Source: Terana coerulea
Lineage: Eukaryota; Basidiomycota; Agaricomycetes; Polyporales; Phanerochaetaceae
DNA length: 64,000 nt
NCBI GenBank assembly: GCA_024811115.1
Contig: JAKOGH010000690.1
Coordinates: 620,001-684,000, forward strand
Reading direction: 5' to 3'
Part shown: one piece after another, positions 1 through 14,490 of the stretch
How positions within the stretch are numbered: the stretch's first letter is position 1
How the letters are laid out: the number at the start of each line of letters is the position of its first letter
Program-made: the position numbers and the translations under genes
The notes under the pieces: generated by a model
Told to the model about the DNA's origin: nothing
The model's input: the letters and a program-made list of their open reading frames with translations, nothing else
Database searches by the model: none

Positions 1-1353
1 GTCGACAAGTTTTTCAGTACTGGAGTTAATTCTGACTACAACTTCGAAGTAACCGAGATATACTATCTCAACGTTGCCCTAGCCATGTACAATACAGCTA
101 TGGGTACGTGTCTCCATACGCTAACATGAGTCGTTTGCTGACTGTTACTCTCAGTCACCCCAACGTACTATGTCATGTGTGAGTAGTTCTTCTCTTGAAC
201 GCACGATCGCGAAGCTTATACTATGTCACAGTCACATTTTGCACACTCCTTACCTCACTTGTAAGTTGCGGAGCAGTTTGGCATGCCCGTCATATTCACA
301 CGATCCCACAGATCCTATATCAAGGCGTGAAGGCCAGCGCGACGCAGATCATGACCGTCGTGCTTGCCTTCGTTGTAATTTGTACGGGCATATTCATCCT
401 GCAGATGTCCAAGGTCGACCCAAGGAAACTTGCGAAGGTATGTACAACGAGACGGCATTAACCCGACCCTTCACTCAGTCACTTTCAGGTTGACGAACAC
501 ACGACATTGCTGCTCGAGGTTGCTCGGGCTGAGGCGGACCCAAATGCTGCGAGGAAGGCGAGCCTTCGCCGCGCAGGCAGCCTTAGATCCAGACACTCGG
601 GTGTTCGATCTCGGACAACCTCTGGGCCCTCACAATATCACGGACAGAATGATACTCTGCCACCACAGCTCGAGCTACCAGACCACATCGCCGGGGAGAA
701 CGACAACTTCGACGACTGGGACACCGACGTCCAGTCGACTCGCGAGATAGTGGAGAAGTCGGAGGAGCCCGGGATGGACTCCCTGAGAGGCACGTTCGGC
801 GCTATCGGAACGATCATTCGCGCGAAGCGCAGAATCCGCGCACTGTCGGCGGCGAGTCATCGCACTCAGTCCGATGCCGAAAATCATGGCAGCGTCGACG
901 TCGGCAGGAGCGGGAGCATCGCAGGCGGCCGCCCGAGTTGGCTGGGCAGAACGTGGAGTGCGACGAGGGACAGCAGGATTCCAACCTATGGCGGACCCGG
1001 CGGACCTGGAGAAGGGGCACGTTGAGATGACGGAGACGGAGAAAGGGACACTACAGGCGAGGCCTGGGACAGCGAGGTCTACATCGCCTGCCGCGGCATC
1101 CCGGACATCTAGAGCCGCATCGCCTCTCGCCATGCTGAGGACATCCAGGAATGCATCGCCTCTCGCAGCAATAAGGACATCGAGGGCCGCGTCCCCCGTT
1201 CCGTTGTCTCGGGCGCCTTCACCCCCGGCGGCCGCGCCATCGACCGCGATACCCCTTGATCCTCTCCGTGACAATGCGACGTCAAACTCTGCAGAGTCCA
1301 TGGCGACTTCCGATGGAGGCTCCTCATCTCTGAAGAAGGCCCCTGACTTGTAG
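1..1353 (+). CDS. NIPA-type magnesium transporter (DUF803), 3' part
   Basis: The gene enters from the left edge in frame 1, so its N-terminus is outside the window. Joined exons give the family core with MVTPTYYVMF, a membrane segment, then GVKASATQIM and a last helix running into ILQMSKVDP. This matches the C-terminal transmembrane half of NIPA-like Mg2+ transporters. Introns are near 98-154, 176-232, 266-311 and 439-489. A polar, Ser/Pro-rich cytosolic tail follows. The tail reads in one frame to a stop at 1023-1025, but the next frame continues to 1353 with convincing protein (LEKGHVEMTETEKG, then SP-rich repeats). I prefer the longer tail, which needs a frame change around 960-1020 (missed intron or one extra base). 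The family is sure; the 3' end is not. Confidence 0.8.
1102..1200 (+). repeat. 36-bp tandem repeat, about 2.7 copies
   Basis: Units start at 1102, 1138 and 1174. Each begins with a CGGACATC or AGGACATC-like core, and the unit length is exactly 12 codons. In frame 1 it encodes repeated R-T-S-R/N-A-S-P blocks, that is, repeated possible SP phosphorylation sites in the tail of the transporter. Confidence 0.75.
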
Positions 1354-1900
1354 CCGGACGCGGATTCTGGCAGCGCCGCGGAGGAAGGACATTCGGTGTA
1401 ACTTGGGCTGAATCTGGACGATAATCTAATGAATCGAAATTGTAGTTTACGCGATACCCGACGCTGTAAGGACATACCACGCTTCCTGTATATACACAAC
1501 TTGCCTCGTTCTGTTTCTGCAGCTGTTTCATTGTCAGGTAGCGTTCGGACGAACAATTTCTTGCAGTGGGGGCACCCGTCAACTTCGCAGCAGGTATTAC
1601 ATACAACGTTAGAAGGTTGCAGTGACGCCTTCCGAGTCGCTTTGACTTTCCAGAGGCTTGAATCGTTCTTTCGGGCGGCCTGCGAGTTTGGTTTGCGCTA
1701 ACAAACTGATTGGGCACAACTTTGAAGATATGAATATGTACTTCGTAGTGAAGAAAGAGCAATGACTGGGCAAGACGCATGTCAGTTTTGTGCGGAAGGT
1801 GAAGGTAAGCGCAAAGCGTGAAAGGGAAATGAAAACGCTGCTAGGACTCGTCGGTGTCACTCTCGCCATGTAGAAACCATTGAGAGTGCTAGTACAACAT
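1354..1900. other. Intergenic, convergent 3' ends
   Basis: This lies between the stop of the transporter (+) and the stop of the DNA methyltransferase (-). I see no supported coding sequence; it should hold both 3' UTRs. Confidence 0.6.
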
Positions 1901-4900
1901 TTAATCGTCTGAGTCCAGAATAATCACGTCAGGATTCTCCTTCCTGTTCAACCACTGCTTGAAGAGTGCATCCTTCAACTCGCGCCCCAGCGCAAGTCCT
2001 ACCGGCCAGGGAACTGCATTGCCGATCTCACGATGTATCTACATTCTCGTCAGCGGTCAAGCAACCGTCAAAGCAGAGCGGTACTCGTACCGTCTTGACG
2101 TTCATAGGCCCAAGACAATGGAACTGGAAGTGGTCGGGGAAACCTTGGGATCGCGCGAGCTCGCGCACGGTCACTATGCGCTTGCACTGTATGTTGAATT
2201 CAGCCGTGTTTTGCACCAGGCGTAGCAAGCCACTCACGTAGGGATTCAAGACCCAAGACTGCTTTGCAGTGGGCTCAACGTTCGTCACCGTTGTCTGGAA
2301 CCACCCCTTCGCATCCAACCGGCCATATAAACCAGCACGGAACCCAAGACGTGCAGTGGCGGATTTAGGGTCTGAGAACTGCCACTCGAAGAGATCCGAC
2401 GGTATGTCTGCACTCTTCTTGAATAGACCTGGAGGAAGGAGCGAGGTCAGATTTGCAAATCAGTACGCTTCACATGAACATACTGCGGTAATCTGCCCTC
2501 GCCTCGAGTGGGATGAAAGCAACTCTAAGTGTACCCATAATGTCAGCGACTGAGATGCTTCTTGTTAAAATGGAGAGACTTGCCTTGCTACCTTATCTGT
2601 TCTCAGCACTTGAGTAAAGTGCTGAAGATCCTGATTGCAGTTTGATTTCGTCTGGCTTGCTGCTGAAAGAGGGTCCTTGGGGCAACATGATACTTGACTA
2701 AGGCTGATGACCCTCGACATATCCCCTGTGTCTTCCCGCAAACAATGGCAGGGATCACCTGACCAGTGATTACATCCTTCCGAGGTGGTTCTCCTTTCTT
2801 CCGTGGATTCACCCTGAGTTCATGAAGTCAGCCATGTCAATGCACAACAGAAATGAGGTGCATACCAATCAAAGCGTGGAAGATCAAATATGGCATCTTC
2901 GACAGTGTTGTACCGGAATGGAGCACAGCCCTGAGCGGGTTCAGGGACGCAGACAGTGAGATTGTGGGGGAAGTGTATGTCCAGTGTCTCCTTTGCTGGG
3001 AATGCATACAGAGGTACCGGAAACCTAGGCAGTGGTAGGCCTAGGCGGGCTGCAATCAGGAAAAATCGCACTCGGGTCTGTGGCAGACCATAATGCGCAG
3101 CTTGCAAAAGGCCAAAACGAACTTGGTATCTGTAGGTGAATAAGTCTAAATATCACAAGGGAAGCTTCCAAATATGGTACCATACCCCATTGTCACCAGA
3201 GCTCGGAGGAAGAACTTCAAACCACCCATTTTAATGCCGCCCTTGACTGAATAACGGCTGGCTTGTACAGAGTTGAGGTTGTATGAAAGGAAGCCACGGA
3301 CATTCTCAAAGAAACAATACTTCGGCTCCAGGAAATCAACCCAGGAGAGAAGGTTCAAAATGAGATGGCTCTTCCGGTCGTTGGCTTTCTGGTACATATT
3401 CAACTGGGAGTGTGATTGGCTGTAGAAGGAGTTATTTATGTTCAAATTGAGCCATTTGGAACTAACAGTATATAAATAAGAGCATACCAAGGAAAGCCAC
3501 CAACCAAACAGTCAATGTCACCACGTTTAGGTGGCTCTGGGATAGGCTGTTTGTTCCCGGTGGAAAGAGGAGACTTGTGCATGTTGCGGTACCCATGTAT
3601 GCGTGTTGCCTCAACTGACTGCTGGAGGACAACATTAGAGCATTGGTTATAAACCACAGTGTCTGGTGAATTCTCCCTACAGCCACAAGCTCAGCTTCAG
3701 AAGAGATAACAGAGTATACACAGCAGACATACTTCAATGTCAGAGCAGCAGAGGGTGCAATCTCAATTGCATGTGTGAGCTTGATGCACCCAGCATCTTG
3801 CATGGCTAGTCCAAATGCACCCACACCAGCGAAAGGATCCAGCGCACGGAGAGGTTGCCTTTCAAGCTCTGCAGAGAACTTGCGATACTCGCCCGCCTTC
3901 TGCATGTCTTTGTGGTAACACGGCCGGCAAATGAGAGGTCGCTTGGACCGGCCATTCAAGTGTGCTACAGGATTCCAGCTGGTGACTTTGCGATGTGGAA
4001 AGATATACTCAACATAGAAGTGGAAGGGATTTTGAGCAAGGTAGCTCTCAAAATCTGCTCGAGGGAGAGTGAACCTGTTGATGACTTGACATCGTCGTAT
4101 AAGGTGCACTGCATCTATCTCCTCAGCTTCTGTGGTGAGATACAGGTGGCGCTATTGAGATATTATTATCAGTAATGGACAAAGACAGATTACTAGTAGA
4201 GTGTCAAACTCAGCACCATACCTCATCATGTATGATGTCTCTTGATCCAGCATATAACTCCGCATCAAGAATGTCATTGAAGTGCCCCAGCAGTTCTATG
4301 CTAAGCATACATTTACCTTCAGACCTTGCTTCCTCAGCCACACCCCAATTCCGAATGTGGCCAATGAGGCAAGGTCCAGTGCCGTTGGTCTGGAACATTG
4401 CAAAGTCATTGATATGGTACGCTGCACCTCGGAACATGATGACCTCTTCATTGTTGACAAGTTGAGGGAAGCCCTCTTGGTCCTGTACGGCATGCCGGAC
4501 ACAGACTGAACAGTTGTCTGGTGGGCCTGCAGCCAGGAAGTCTGGATCAGGCTCATCAATGTTCATCAAGGTTCCATGTATCTGGTGGTATGTGAAACTG
4601 GATATTCCGTAACAATGCATTAAGTGAGTACAGAATCCAAGGAAGATGAATCTCAAATACCTGTAGAAGAATTGCCAACTTTCTTCTGGGGATGGCCTTT
4701 TCTCGCCTTCTGGAGCAAAGCGTCCCGCCAAACGTTGCAGGAGCGGAGTCTTGTGGCAGACAACATCCATCTTCGAAACAATGAGGCGAACCTCTATGTC
4801 ATCACAGAGCTCTGTTATGAATAGCTCTCTTGAGTCATGGATCCTGCAGAAACAATGTCCTACCACATCAGAGAAAGTAATTTATTATTAAAGAAAATCA

Positions 4901-6837
4901 CTTGCTCCTGCATCATGGTTTTTGACGCATGCTCAAACCACTGTACATGCATTTTCTGTGTACACTGGTTGAAGTAAATAATCTTGGCAAACCTAGAAGT
5001 AGATGTAAGCTCTTCATACACAACCAAAGGTGTGCACGCACCAGAAATAATCAGCGATCATGAGACCGTCTGGTATAGTGCGTTCATCAATCTGAACTGG
5101 GATCACAGCTCTGGGCCGCCCAGGATAATCGCCTGCCAGAACAACAACCACATCGCCAACCTAGATATACAGTTTCATTGTCAGCCATTTAGAATCGATA
5201 CAGCCCTTAACAAACACACATACCCTGTACTCAACACCATTCAAGATCACACCATCCCAGTAGTCCCCTTGCCGTCGCATCGCTCGCGGAAACTCAGGAT
5301 GACCTTTTTGCTTCCTCGCTTTGTGCAACAGTCTGAACAGCTCGCGGCGTTCAAATTTCTGCCGTCGATCCGCTGCACTCAACGTGTCCCGCTGCGTGGA
5401 CGAGTCCAGCACCTTCAGGTCCTCGGGAAACAGGCCCTCCGCAAGCCTGTAAACGAGGGACGTGACAGCTGTCCGGTTTTGGTTCTCTGGGCGCAGGACG
5501 GTGAGGTCTGGGTTCGTGGAAGAGAAGAGTTTCATCGGCGCCGGGCGTGGTCGAGAAACATTCCCGCGAATTCGTCGTTGCCGTTCAGTCCGTTGGGCAT
5601 CACTCAGAAGTTCCCGAGCATAGGCTGACTTGCGCGCTGTCGGGTACTCATCGCCCTCTTCAGACATAACAGTAATGACCACGGGATCCTGCGCAGATAA
5701 ATAAGCAATTTTTACAGTTCATATAGCGACGTGCTCACCGCTTCTCCCAAGTCCTCATAGTCCAACCAAACATTAAACCCTTCCAAAAGTGTCCCCCTAT
5801 ACCGCTCATGCAAATGTTTACGAGTACATGACTCTGGCTCTTCCGCCTGGTTTGCGTGACTGATGAGCAGTTGCGCAATGCGATGGGGCTTGTAGAATGC
5901 CGTCCATGTCTGCTGATACTTCCGCCCTGGGTACTTCAAGCCGTACCAGGCGAACTGAGTCTGGATGTACGGCATGCTATACAACTTTGAGCAACCTGGG
6001 CACAGGCGTAATGACTACACTCACTCATTCGAATTGTAGTTGATCTTGGAATTGAATATGCTGGTGGTGCGCATACGCTGCTTGGAACTAGGCCTGTCCT
6101 TGTCCGAAGGCTCGAGACCATCCTCTTCAAGTGCAGCATCTTCGTCTGTGGCGTGCATCGGGGCTACAACGCCCACAGCTTCAAAATGCCGGTCGTTTAG
6201 GTTATAAAGATCGTCGAGAGAGACTATTTCGTTGTCGTGACCGGGATCGAAAATTACGAAGTCGGTAAGTAACCGGACGGGCAGGCTGGTTTCGTCCGTT
6301 TCTTCAGGGTCTTCGCCGAAGACTGTATAGTCCGCACTCTCGAGCTCATAAGTATCCCCATCAATGTCATAGAGGGTCTCTGTAATATTGTTGTATTACT
6401 ACACTTGTATGTGTACTTACACCAGGACGCGTAGTACATACTAGATATTTCCGAGGTCCTTGGACGCTTGTCCAACTGAACAGACACCGATGAGCAATCA
6501 TCGAGGGGTCGACAGCATGTAGGATTATCAATCTCACCCGTGTACTACTCTCCCTCTCCTTCCTCTTTTCACAGGCAACTCGACTACTGCTCCGGTCGTT
6601 CGAGTGATATCCGCTATCAGCACCATGCGACGCGGGTGTCGGGGGCAAGGAAGACGGTCCAGGTGTACGCTGTACAGCAGCTCCTTGCCGATTGAGGGGC
6701 AAGGAAGGTGGCGGCGTTGGGTACTGGAAAGGGGAATTCGTTTCGGTCGCGCGGGTAGGTTTCAGCGAGGCGGACTGAGGGGCGGTTTCCTCGCCAAAGG
6801 AAACGGAGAACGCGTTAGGCCTCTGCCTTGGCGGCAT
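1901..6837 (-). CDS. DNMT1-type DNA (cytosine-5) methyltransferase
   Basis: A nuclear maintenance-type C5 methyltransferase that transfers methyl groups from S-adenosylmethionine to cytosine in DNA. The order from the N-terminus is: a Pro-rich tail (start [10 protein letters not shown] at 6835-6837), an RFTS/RFD region (about 5720-5980), a second N-terminal block (5160-5680), two BAH-like domains (about 4210-4870), then the catalytic domain. Motif I is [15 protein letters not shown]. Motif IV is GGFPC plus QSHSQ, with an intron splitting the catalytic Cys codon. Next come [19 protein letters not shown] (motif VIII) and [14 protein letters not shown] (motif IX). The last exon gives [12 protein letters not shown] (motif X) and ends DVIILDSDD with TAA at 1901-1903. 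More than ten short introns are needed. I found no lost catalytic motif. Basidiomycetes commonly carry DNMT1-like enzymes and use them to silence transposons; activity here is inferred. Confidence 0.9.
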
Positions 6838-9526
<2,689 letters not shown>

Positions 9527-10225
9527 CTGAGGCGTCGTGCGGAGCGACGGTAGAGACCTGAAGGGGTGGAGTTGGTGGTCACTAAGACGGCAGGTGGGGA
9601 CTGTGGTACTTGGCTAAGGGGCAGTGGTGATGTACAGTGGGAGCAAAAGTGTTCCGCTACGACCTCAGCATATCGCCCTTGTTTGGCACCAGTTTGTTCG
9701 GTCAGTCATTGATTACATAAGCAGACCCTAACCCTGTCCCAGTTACATGCCTCGTTCCGTCTCTTTACTCGTCTGTGCCAACAGTCCATCTCAGCTCAGC
9801 TATAGATTCCTCCATTACTCTGGCATTTTCTGGACGTGAAAATAAACATCCTTTTTTGTATGGAATTTACTCAATGTCTGCCCTCTTCAGACGGAGAGAG
9901 TCATGACGTGAGTTCGGCGATAGCCGCCTACAGCCGGAAATTATTGCTCCCCAAAGCGTTGTCTAGACTCTCCACAGCCCACGCTGGACTCGTCCCCCTG
10001 CCAGGCACAGGCAGCGACGACAAGGGCCTCGTAACCAGCATGCAAATAATGCACATACCGCCCGCACTGGAGTTCGTCGTCTGTTGGTGTGCGGTGTTGA
10101 GTTGAGGTTGTCAGGGATGGTGCCGACGGCACATGTAAGCACGTCATGTCACAGACGCGAAACGGCTGCCGCTCTTTCTCATCAACCTCGGCATCGAGCT
10201 CGACGTTTGTTTCTGACCTACCACC
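9527..10225. promoter_or_regulatory. Divergent promoter region, Hog1 / b5 reductase
   Basis: About 700 bp between two start codons pointing outward. No gene is supported in it. It must contain both promoters and 5' UTRs; I cannot point to a certain TATA box or stress element. Confidence 0.5.
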
Positions 10226-11624
10226 ATGTCTTTCCTCAGAGCATCCTTGCGGGCGCGCAACGTCGTGAGTAGACACCGAGAGATTCGTATGGATATGCAT
10301 TAAAGCTTGGGTTAGGTTGCGAACGCGCGTCGCTGGAATTCGACTGCACCGCCGCCGCCGCCTCCCGCGAGCAAGTCATCCAACCTTCCTCTGTATCTCG
10401 GAGGCGCAGGTATGCAGATCGGAACACAGACGGAGAGCACCTGCTCACGATATGTCAGGTGTGGTTGGTCTTGCTGCATATGTATACCTCGACCGGACCG
10501 GTAAGGCGGAGGATGTCAAGGCGGCGGCGAAAGCCAAAAGAGCTCAGGAAAAGAGCCCTCTCGACCCCGACAATTTTGTTGACTTCAAGCTGAAGCGCGT
10601 AGAGCCCTATAATGACAACACTGCTCAGTAGGTTCCGCGCAACTGTTGATATCCTGCATACTCATTGACCGCTGCTGCAAGGTATGTCTTCGAACTCCCG
10701 AACGAGGACGCGTCCCTCCTTCCAGTTGCTTCGTGCGTTGTCGTCAAGTCTGCCAGCGACTCTGCGGCCCCTTTGAACGGAAAGAACGGCAAACCTATCA
10801 TTCGCCCATATACGCCTGTCTCGCCTTCAGACCTTGAGGGTGAGCTGACGTTCCTGATCAAGCGTTACGAAGGGGGCCAGATGTCTCAGCACATCCATAC
10901 TCTTGCTCCCGGCGACAAGCTCGCGATCAAAGGTCCTATCATGAAGCTTCCCTACGAGAGTAAGGAAACTTTGCATGCACGCGGCGTATGATTCACTCTA
11001 ATGGCTGCACTCCACAGAGAACAAGTTCCAGGAGGTTGGCATGATTGCCGGAGGAAGCGGAATGTATGTTTCTACCATTGTGCTTGGTTGTTAGTGTCTT
11101 GACTTAGCTGTGGCAGTACTCCGATGTACCAGGTTGTCCATCACGCCCTCGCGGATCCAGAAAACAAGACTCGCTTCACGCTGATCTTTGGCAACATTGC
11201 GCCCAAAGATGTTTTGCTTAAGGCAGAATTTGACGCCCTCAAGGCTAAGCACCCCGATACTTTCAACGTCGTATATACCGTGGACAAACCCGATTCGGCC
11301 TGGCAGGGCAAGTCCTCTACGTTCTTTGGGTTAGATCGCTTCTTATTGGGATATGGCTAGGTACCACCGGTTACATCAACAAGACTCTCGTCCAGCAGCA
11401 CATACCACCAGCTTCTCTCGGCGAGAAGGTCAAGATTCTCGTATGCGGTCCTCCAGGACAGGTGCAAGCTATTGCGGGAAAGAAGGATGGTATGAAGCAG
11501 GGAGCTCTTGACGGTCTTCTCAAGGAGCTCGGGTACACCGAGGACCAGGTCCGTTTCTTGAGATTTTTGGTGTGTTCGGACTGCTGGCTAACGATCACAT
11601 TGCCAATAGGTGTTCAAGTTCTAG
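10226..11624 (+). CDS. NADH-cytochrome b5 reductase, mitochondrial Mcr1 type
   Basis: An FAD enzyme that passes electrons from NADH to cytochrome b5 or related acceptors. The N-terminus MSFLRASLRARNV, VANARRW and a Pro run looks like a mitochondrial targeting and anchor region, followed by a short hydrophobic segment (VVGLAAYVYL). The FAD-binding domain shows RPYTPVSPSDLEG and GGQMSQHIHTLAPGD, with KGPIMKLPYE. The NADH domain has GMIAGGSGITPMYQ, split by an intron, and LVCGPPGQ. The last exon is only VFKF followed by TAG at 11622-11624, typical of the family. Introns fall near 10265-10315, 10412-10460, 10628-10679, 10961-11017, 11066-11117, 11330-11371 and 11549-11609. The protein appears complete. 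Localisation is inferred from the N-terminus. Confidence 0.92.
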
Positions 11625-12578
11625 ATATAGAGGCTATATGCGTCGATGATGTAATTTTGGTTTACCAGTCATCTGAATAGATGTGGGGCTTTAATAGTCA
11701 TATATCTGAACATTGCCTCACTGCAGCTCGCATTTACCGCCGGTTCCTAGTTACTCTCTAGCAATACGGGCTGCTCTTACTTCACCGCTGGCCGCTTTTC
11801 TGGCGTTACGGCGGAGGAGTATGCAAACTGCTCGTCGTGGCAAATGGTGATACAGATACCGTACGCGGTCATGTCAACTTACAGTGGTACGCTGCTGGAC
11901 CTCGTTAACGTCCTCATCGTCCCAATGACTTCACATCAGGCGCTCTCCGTAAGTGTCAGACTAAGCTTTGACCATGTCCTATTTGACCAGTTGTATCAAG
12001 ACAGTGCTGGGCTTCAACATGTGAAGCGGGAATTGTCACCGTTAGACTGGACGGCCCACTCGACCGGCGGTGTCGCTCCGAGCGAGTGAATTCTGCCGGC
12101 AGGTTTGGGAGTCACATCGTCTCAACTTGATCGAAGTTTGTACCCACATGCATGATGCATAGCCGCAACTATGTGCGAAGCTGCACGTCTTGTCAAGCTG
12201 TCCGCAATGAATGGCTTGTCCTGGAATGCTCGGAGCCCCATGGAAAATGCGGGTCCGACGTGTTATCGCTGGTGTTGGCTGACTGCCCCTACTGAATGCT
12301 ATAGTTCAGATCCGAAATGTTCATGGAAATCAGACAAGGTCCATAACCATTCATGAATTACTCCGTAACGCCGTTCTAATCAATCGTCGCTGTCGACGTA
12401 CAGCTCTAGTTCGTTCTACTCCGGTGGAAGATCCCCGAAGATGCACACGCAAGGTGGGGATCTGTCATGGCCACCGGCATGTGGCCTTGAGCGGCGATTA
12501 GGAGAATACCCCTTAGACCTCGTGTTACAGCCAGGGCTATAAATGTAGTACCTCCATCCTGGTCAAGTGCAAGCAAAC
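11625..12578. other. Intergenic, with TATA box of the next gene
   Basis: I see no supported gene. A TATAAAT at 12538-12544 lies 35 bp upstream of the next ATG and implies a very short leader. Confidence 0.5.
12538..12544 (+). promoter_or_regulatory. TATA box of the secreted-protein gene
   Basis: TATAAAT preceded by a G-rich stretch, 35 bp before the start codon at 12579, the spacing expected for a TATA-driven inducible gene. Confidence 0.55.
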
Positions 12579-13293
12579 ATGCAACCCATTCGCGCAGCTC
12601 TCTTCACTTTCGCCCTCGCGGCCTCCGCGTATGCTGATTGCTCGTCGTTGGGCGCAGGTGCCAGCGACGCAGTCTCGGGTAGCTTTCAGCTGGCAGCCTA
12701 CGACCCAGTAGCGGGTGCCACCACCACCCTGCACTTGATCAACACTTGGACTGTACCTGGGACCTCGTACCACGTTCTTTCTGTAAGTCATGCATACATT
12801 TAATCTGGAAAATTTCTGTGTGTTTACTCGATCACGCAGACGAGTAGCAACCCGAACCTCGGCTGGTTGGGACTGACCATGTCTAACGGCGAGATCAGTG
12901 CTACTCCTAGCGGGTATCTCGCCCCTGCTCACTCCATCGGAGACTTGTCTATCAACGGGCAGACACTGTACCCCCAACCTGGACCGTGGCCCACATTTTC
13001 CAACACATATACTCCTACAACTCAGATTTTCTGCTCGGTCGTGAGTCTAACTCTTTTGGCCTAAATCTCGACACTCAGAGTCGTTTTCCCAGCCGAACCC
13101 AGGGGGTGACGCTATCTTGGCGTTGTACGGGCGAACGGACTTGTTCTCGCTCTGTCTGAGCTATCTGTCGCAGACTGTTCCAGACGCGACCGCTCTGCTG
13201 TTTAATGCCTCCAGCAGCGTTTATGGAGATGGTTATGCGACGTATAACGGGGCTAGCTGCAAGCCCGTCACCGTTCTTATTGTACCCTCCTAA
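12579..13293 (+). CDS. Small secreted protein, 4 Cys, unknown function
   Basis: Three exons (12579-12782, 12840-13040, 13081-13293) give 205 residues. The start MQPIRAALFTFALAASAYAD is a clear signal peptide, with cleavage likely after ASAYA. The mature chain has four cysteines (one at its very N-terminus, then FCS, LCL and SCK), which suggests two disulfides, and a possible N-glycosylation site (NAS). It is rich in Ser, Thr, Gly and Pro with an LGWLGLTMSNGEI block, and looks like an all-beta extracellular domain. I do not recognise the family. A TATA box 35 bp upstream fits regulated expression. Effector-like or cell-wall roles are possible but unproven. Confidence 0.82.
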
Positions 13294-14490
13294 GTAGAGG
13301 TATCTGTGTAGTTGGCTTAGTTGTTACACATTACTAGCGGTATGTACGTACGTGAAAGAGGTCCCCCAGGAATGATTGGATATAACGTGCGATGACTGTC
13401 ACTAAATGCAAAAATGCCATGAGCGGAGCTTACCACCGCGGGCCACATTCACGGTGGGAGGCGGGGCGCGCTGTGGTAGGAGTCACGATAGTACCTGGGC
13501 AGTGGTACCGCATCCATATTGTGCACTTGTCCTACAGGAGAAACATACTTGAGGGCAGCGAAGACAACTGATAGTGGGAAGACATGGGCGAGATCTGGAG
13601 GGGATCGCCTGCGACTGCAGATGATGCATGCTTGGATCGCGGTAGTACGACGACATAGCGACGTCATGGCGACTCGGAGTGGCTGAATTTGGCTTGCAGA
13701 CCCAGATATTACCAGGGAACACCGTCCTCGCTCAGTACTGCCCAGAGTTACAGGCTTAACATCGGCCAAGTCTGTGGCCCTTGTATGCCGCCAATATCTG
13801 TGGAGGAAGATTTCGCCAAGGATAATGAACTTGAGTAGAGCGGCATCCCGAAAGTACCGCCTACGATTGCCTTGACGTCCAGAAATAACGACCAGTGCAT
13901 TCAAAGCCATTCCGAAGGTGAAGTTACGCCCGTTATTGAAGGCATCGATCCTTTGATTTACGATGGAATATCTAAATGTCGCTTGATAACCACTGGGAGG
14001 AGGAGTCTGCGAAATTCGTTTGAGGCCAAGACCGATTATCACCGAGACTTCGTCGTTTGTGGCGGTTGGTTGTAGTCCCGGTTGTCACAGTGAGAGCTGA
14101 TTTATGTCGGTGTGATGCCAGTCGCCCGTGCGTCCGCCGTGCCCGTTTGAATACAATCCGAAAACGCCACAAAGGCTTGGCCTGCCGCATTCGGACACAT
14201 CCACCACTCCCATAGTCATTGTACATCGCCATAACTGGCCACAACATGAGAGCTACGCTCACAAAATAACCGTGGAATCGAGTGTTCATACCTGACATGT
14301 CAATGCAAGTAGTGGTCGTAGGATGCCTCCCAATTCCGAGTCCAAATAAGAAGTTTTGTTCGACGACGCGCCTCAAAAGAGGCGTGACTCATGAGTATTC
14401 TGCGAGATGTGCAGCGGAAAGATTCTCGCGCATGACCTCAGCAATCGTGGATGCTGCGAGCGGTACATTTTGTATATGATAGAATCAGCT
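13294..14490. other. Gene-poor interval
   Basis: Several overlapping open frames on the minus strand (about 13449-14376) have mixed composition and no family signal. They could be a decayed gene, but I cannot build a convincing model. Confidence 0.4.

Noticed and set aside
675..1556. A 293-codon minus-strand frame
   Set aside because: Antisense to the transporter tail and its tandem repeat; Ala/Asp-rich mirror of the sense frame, no family signal.
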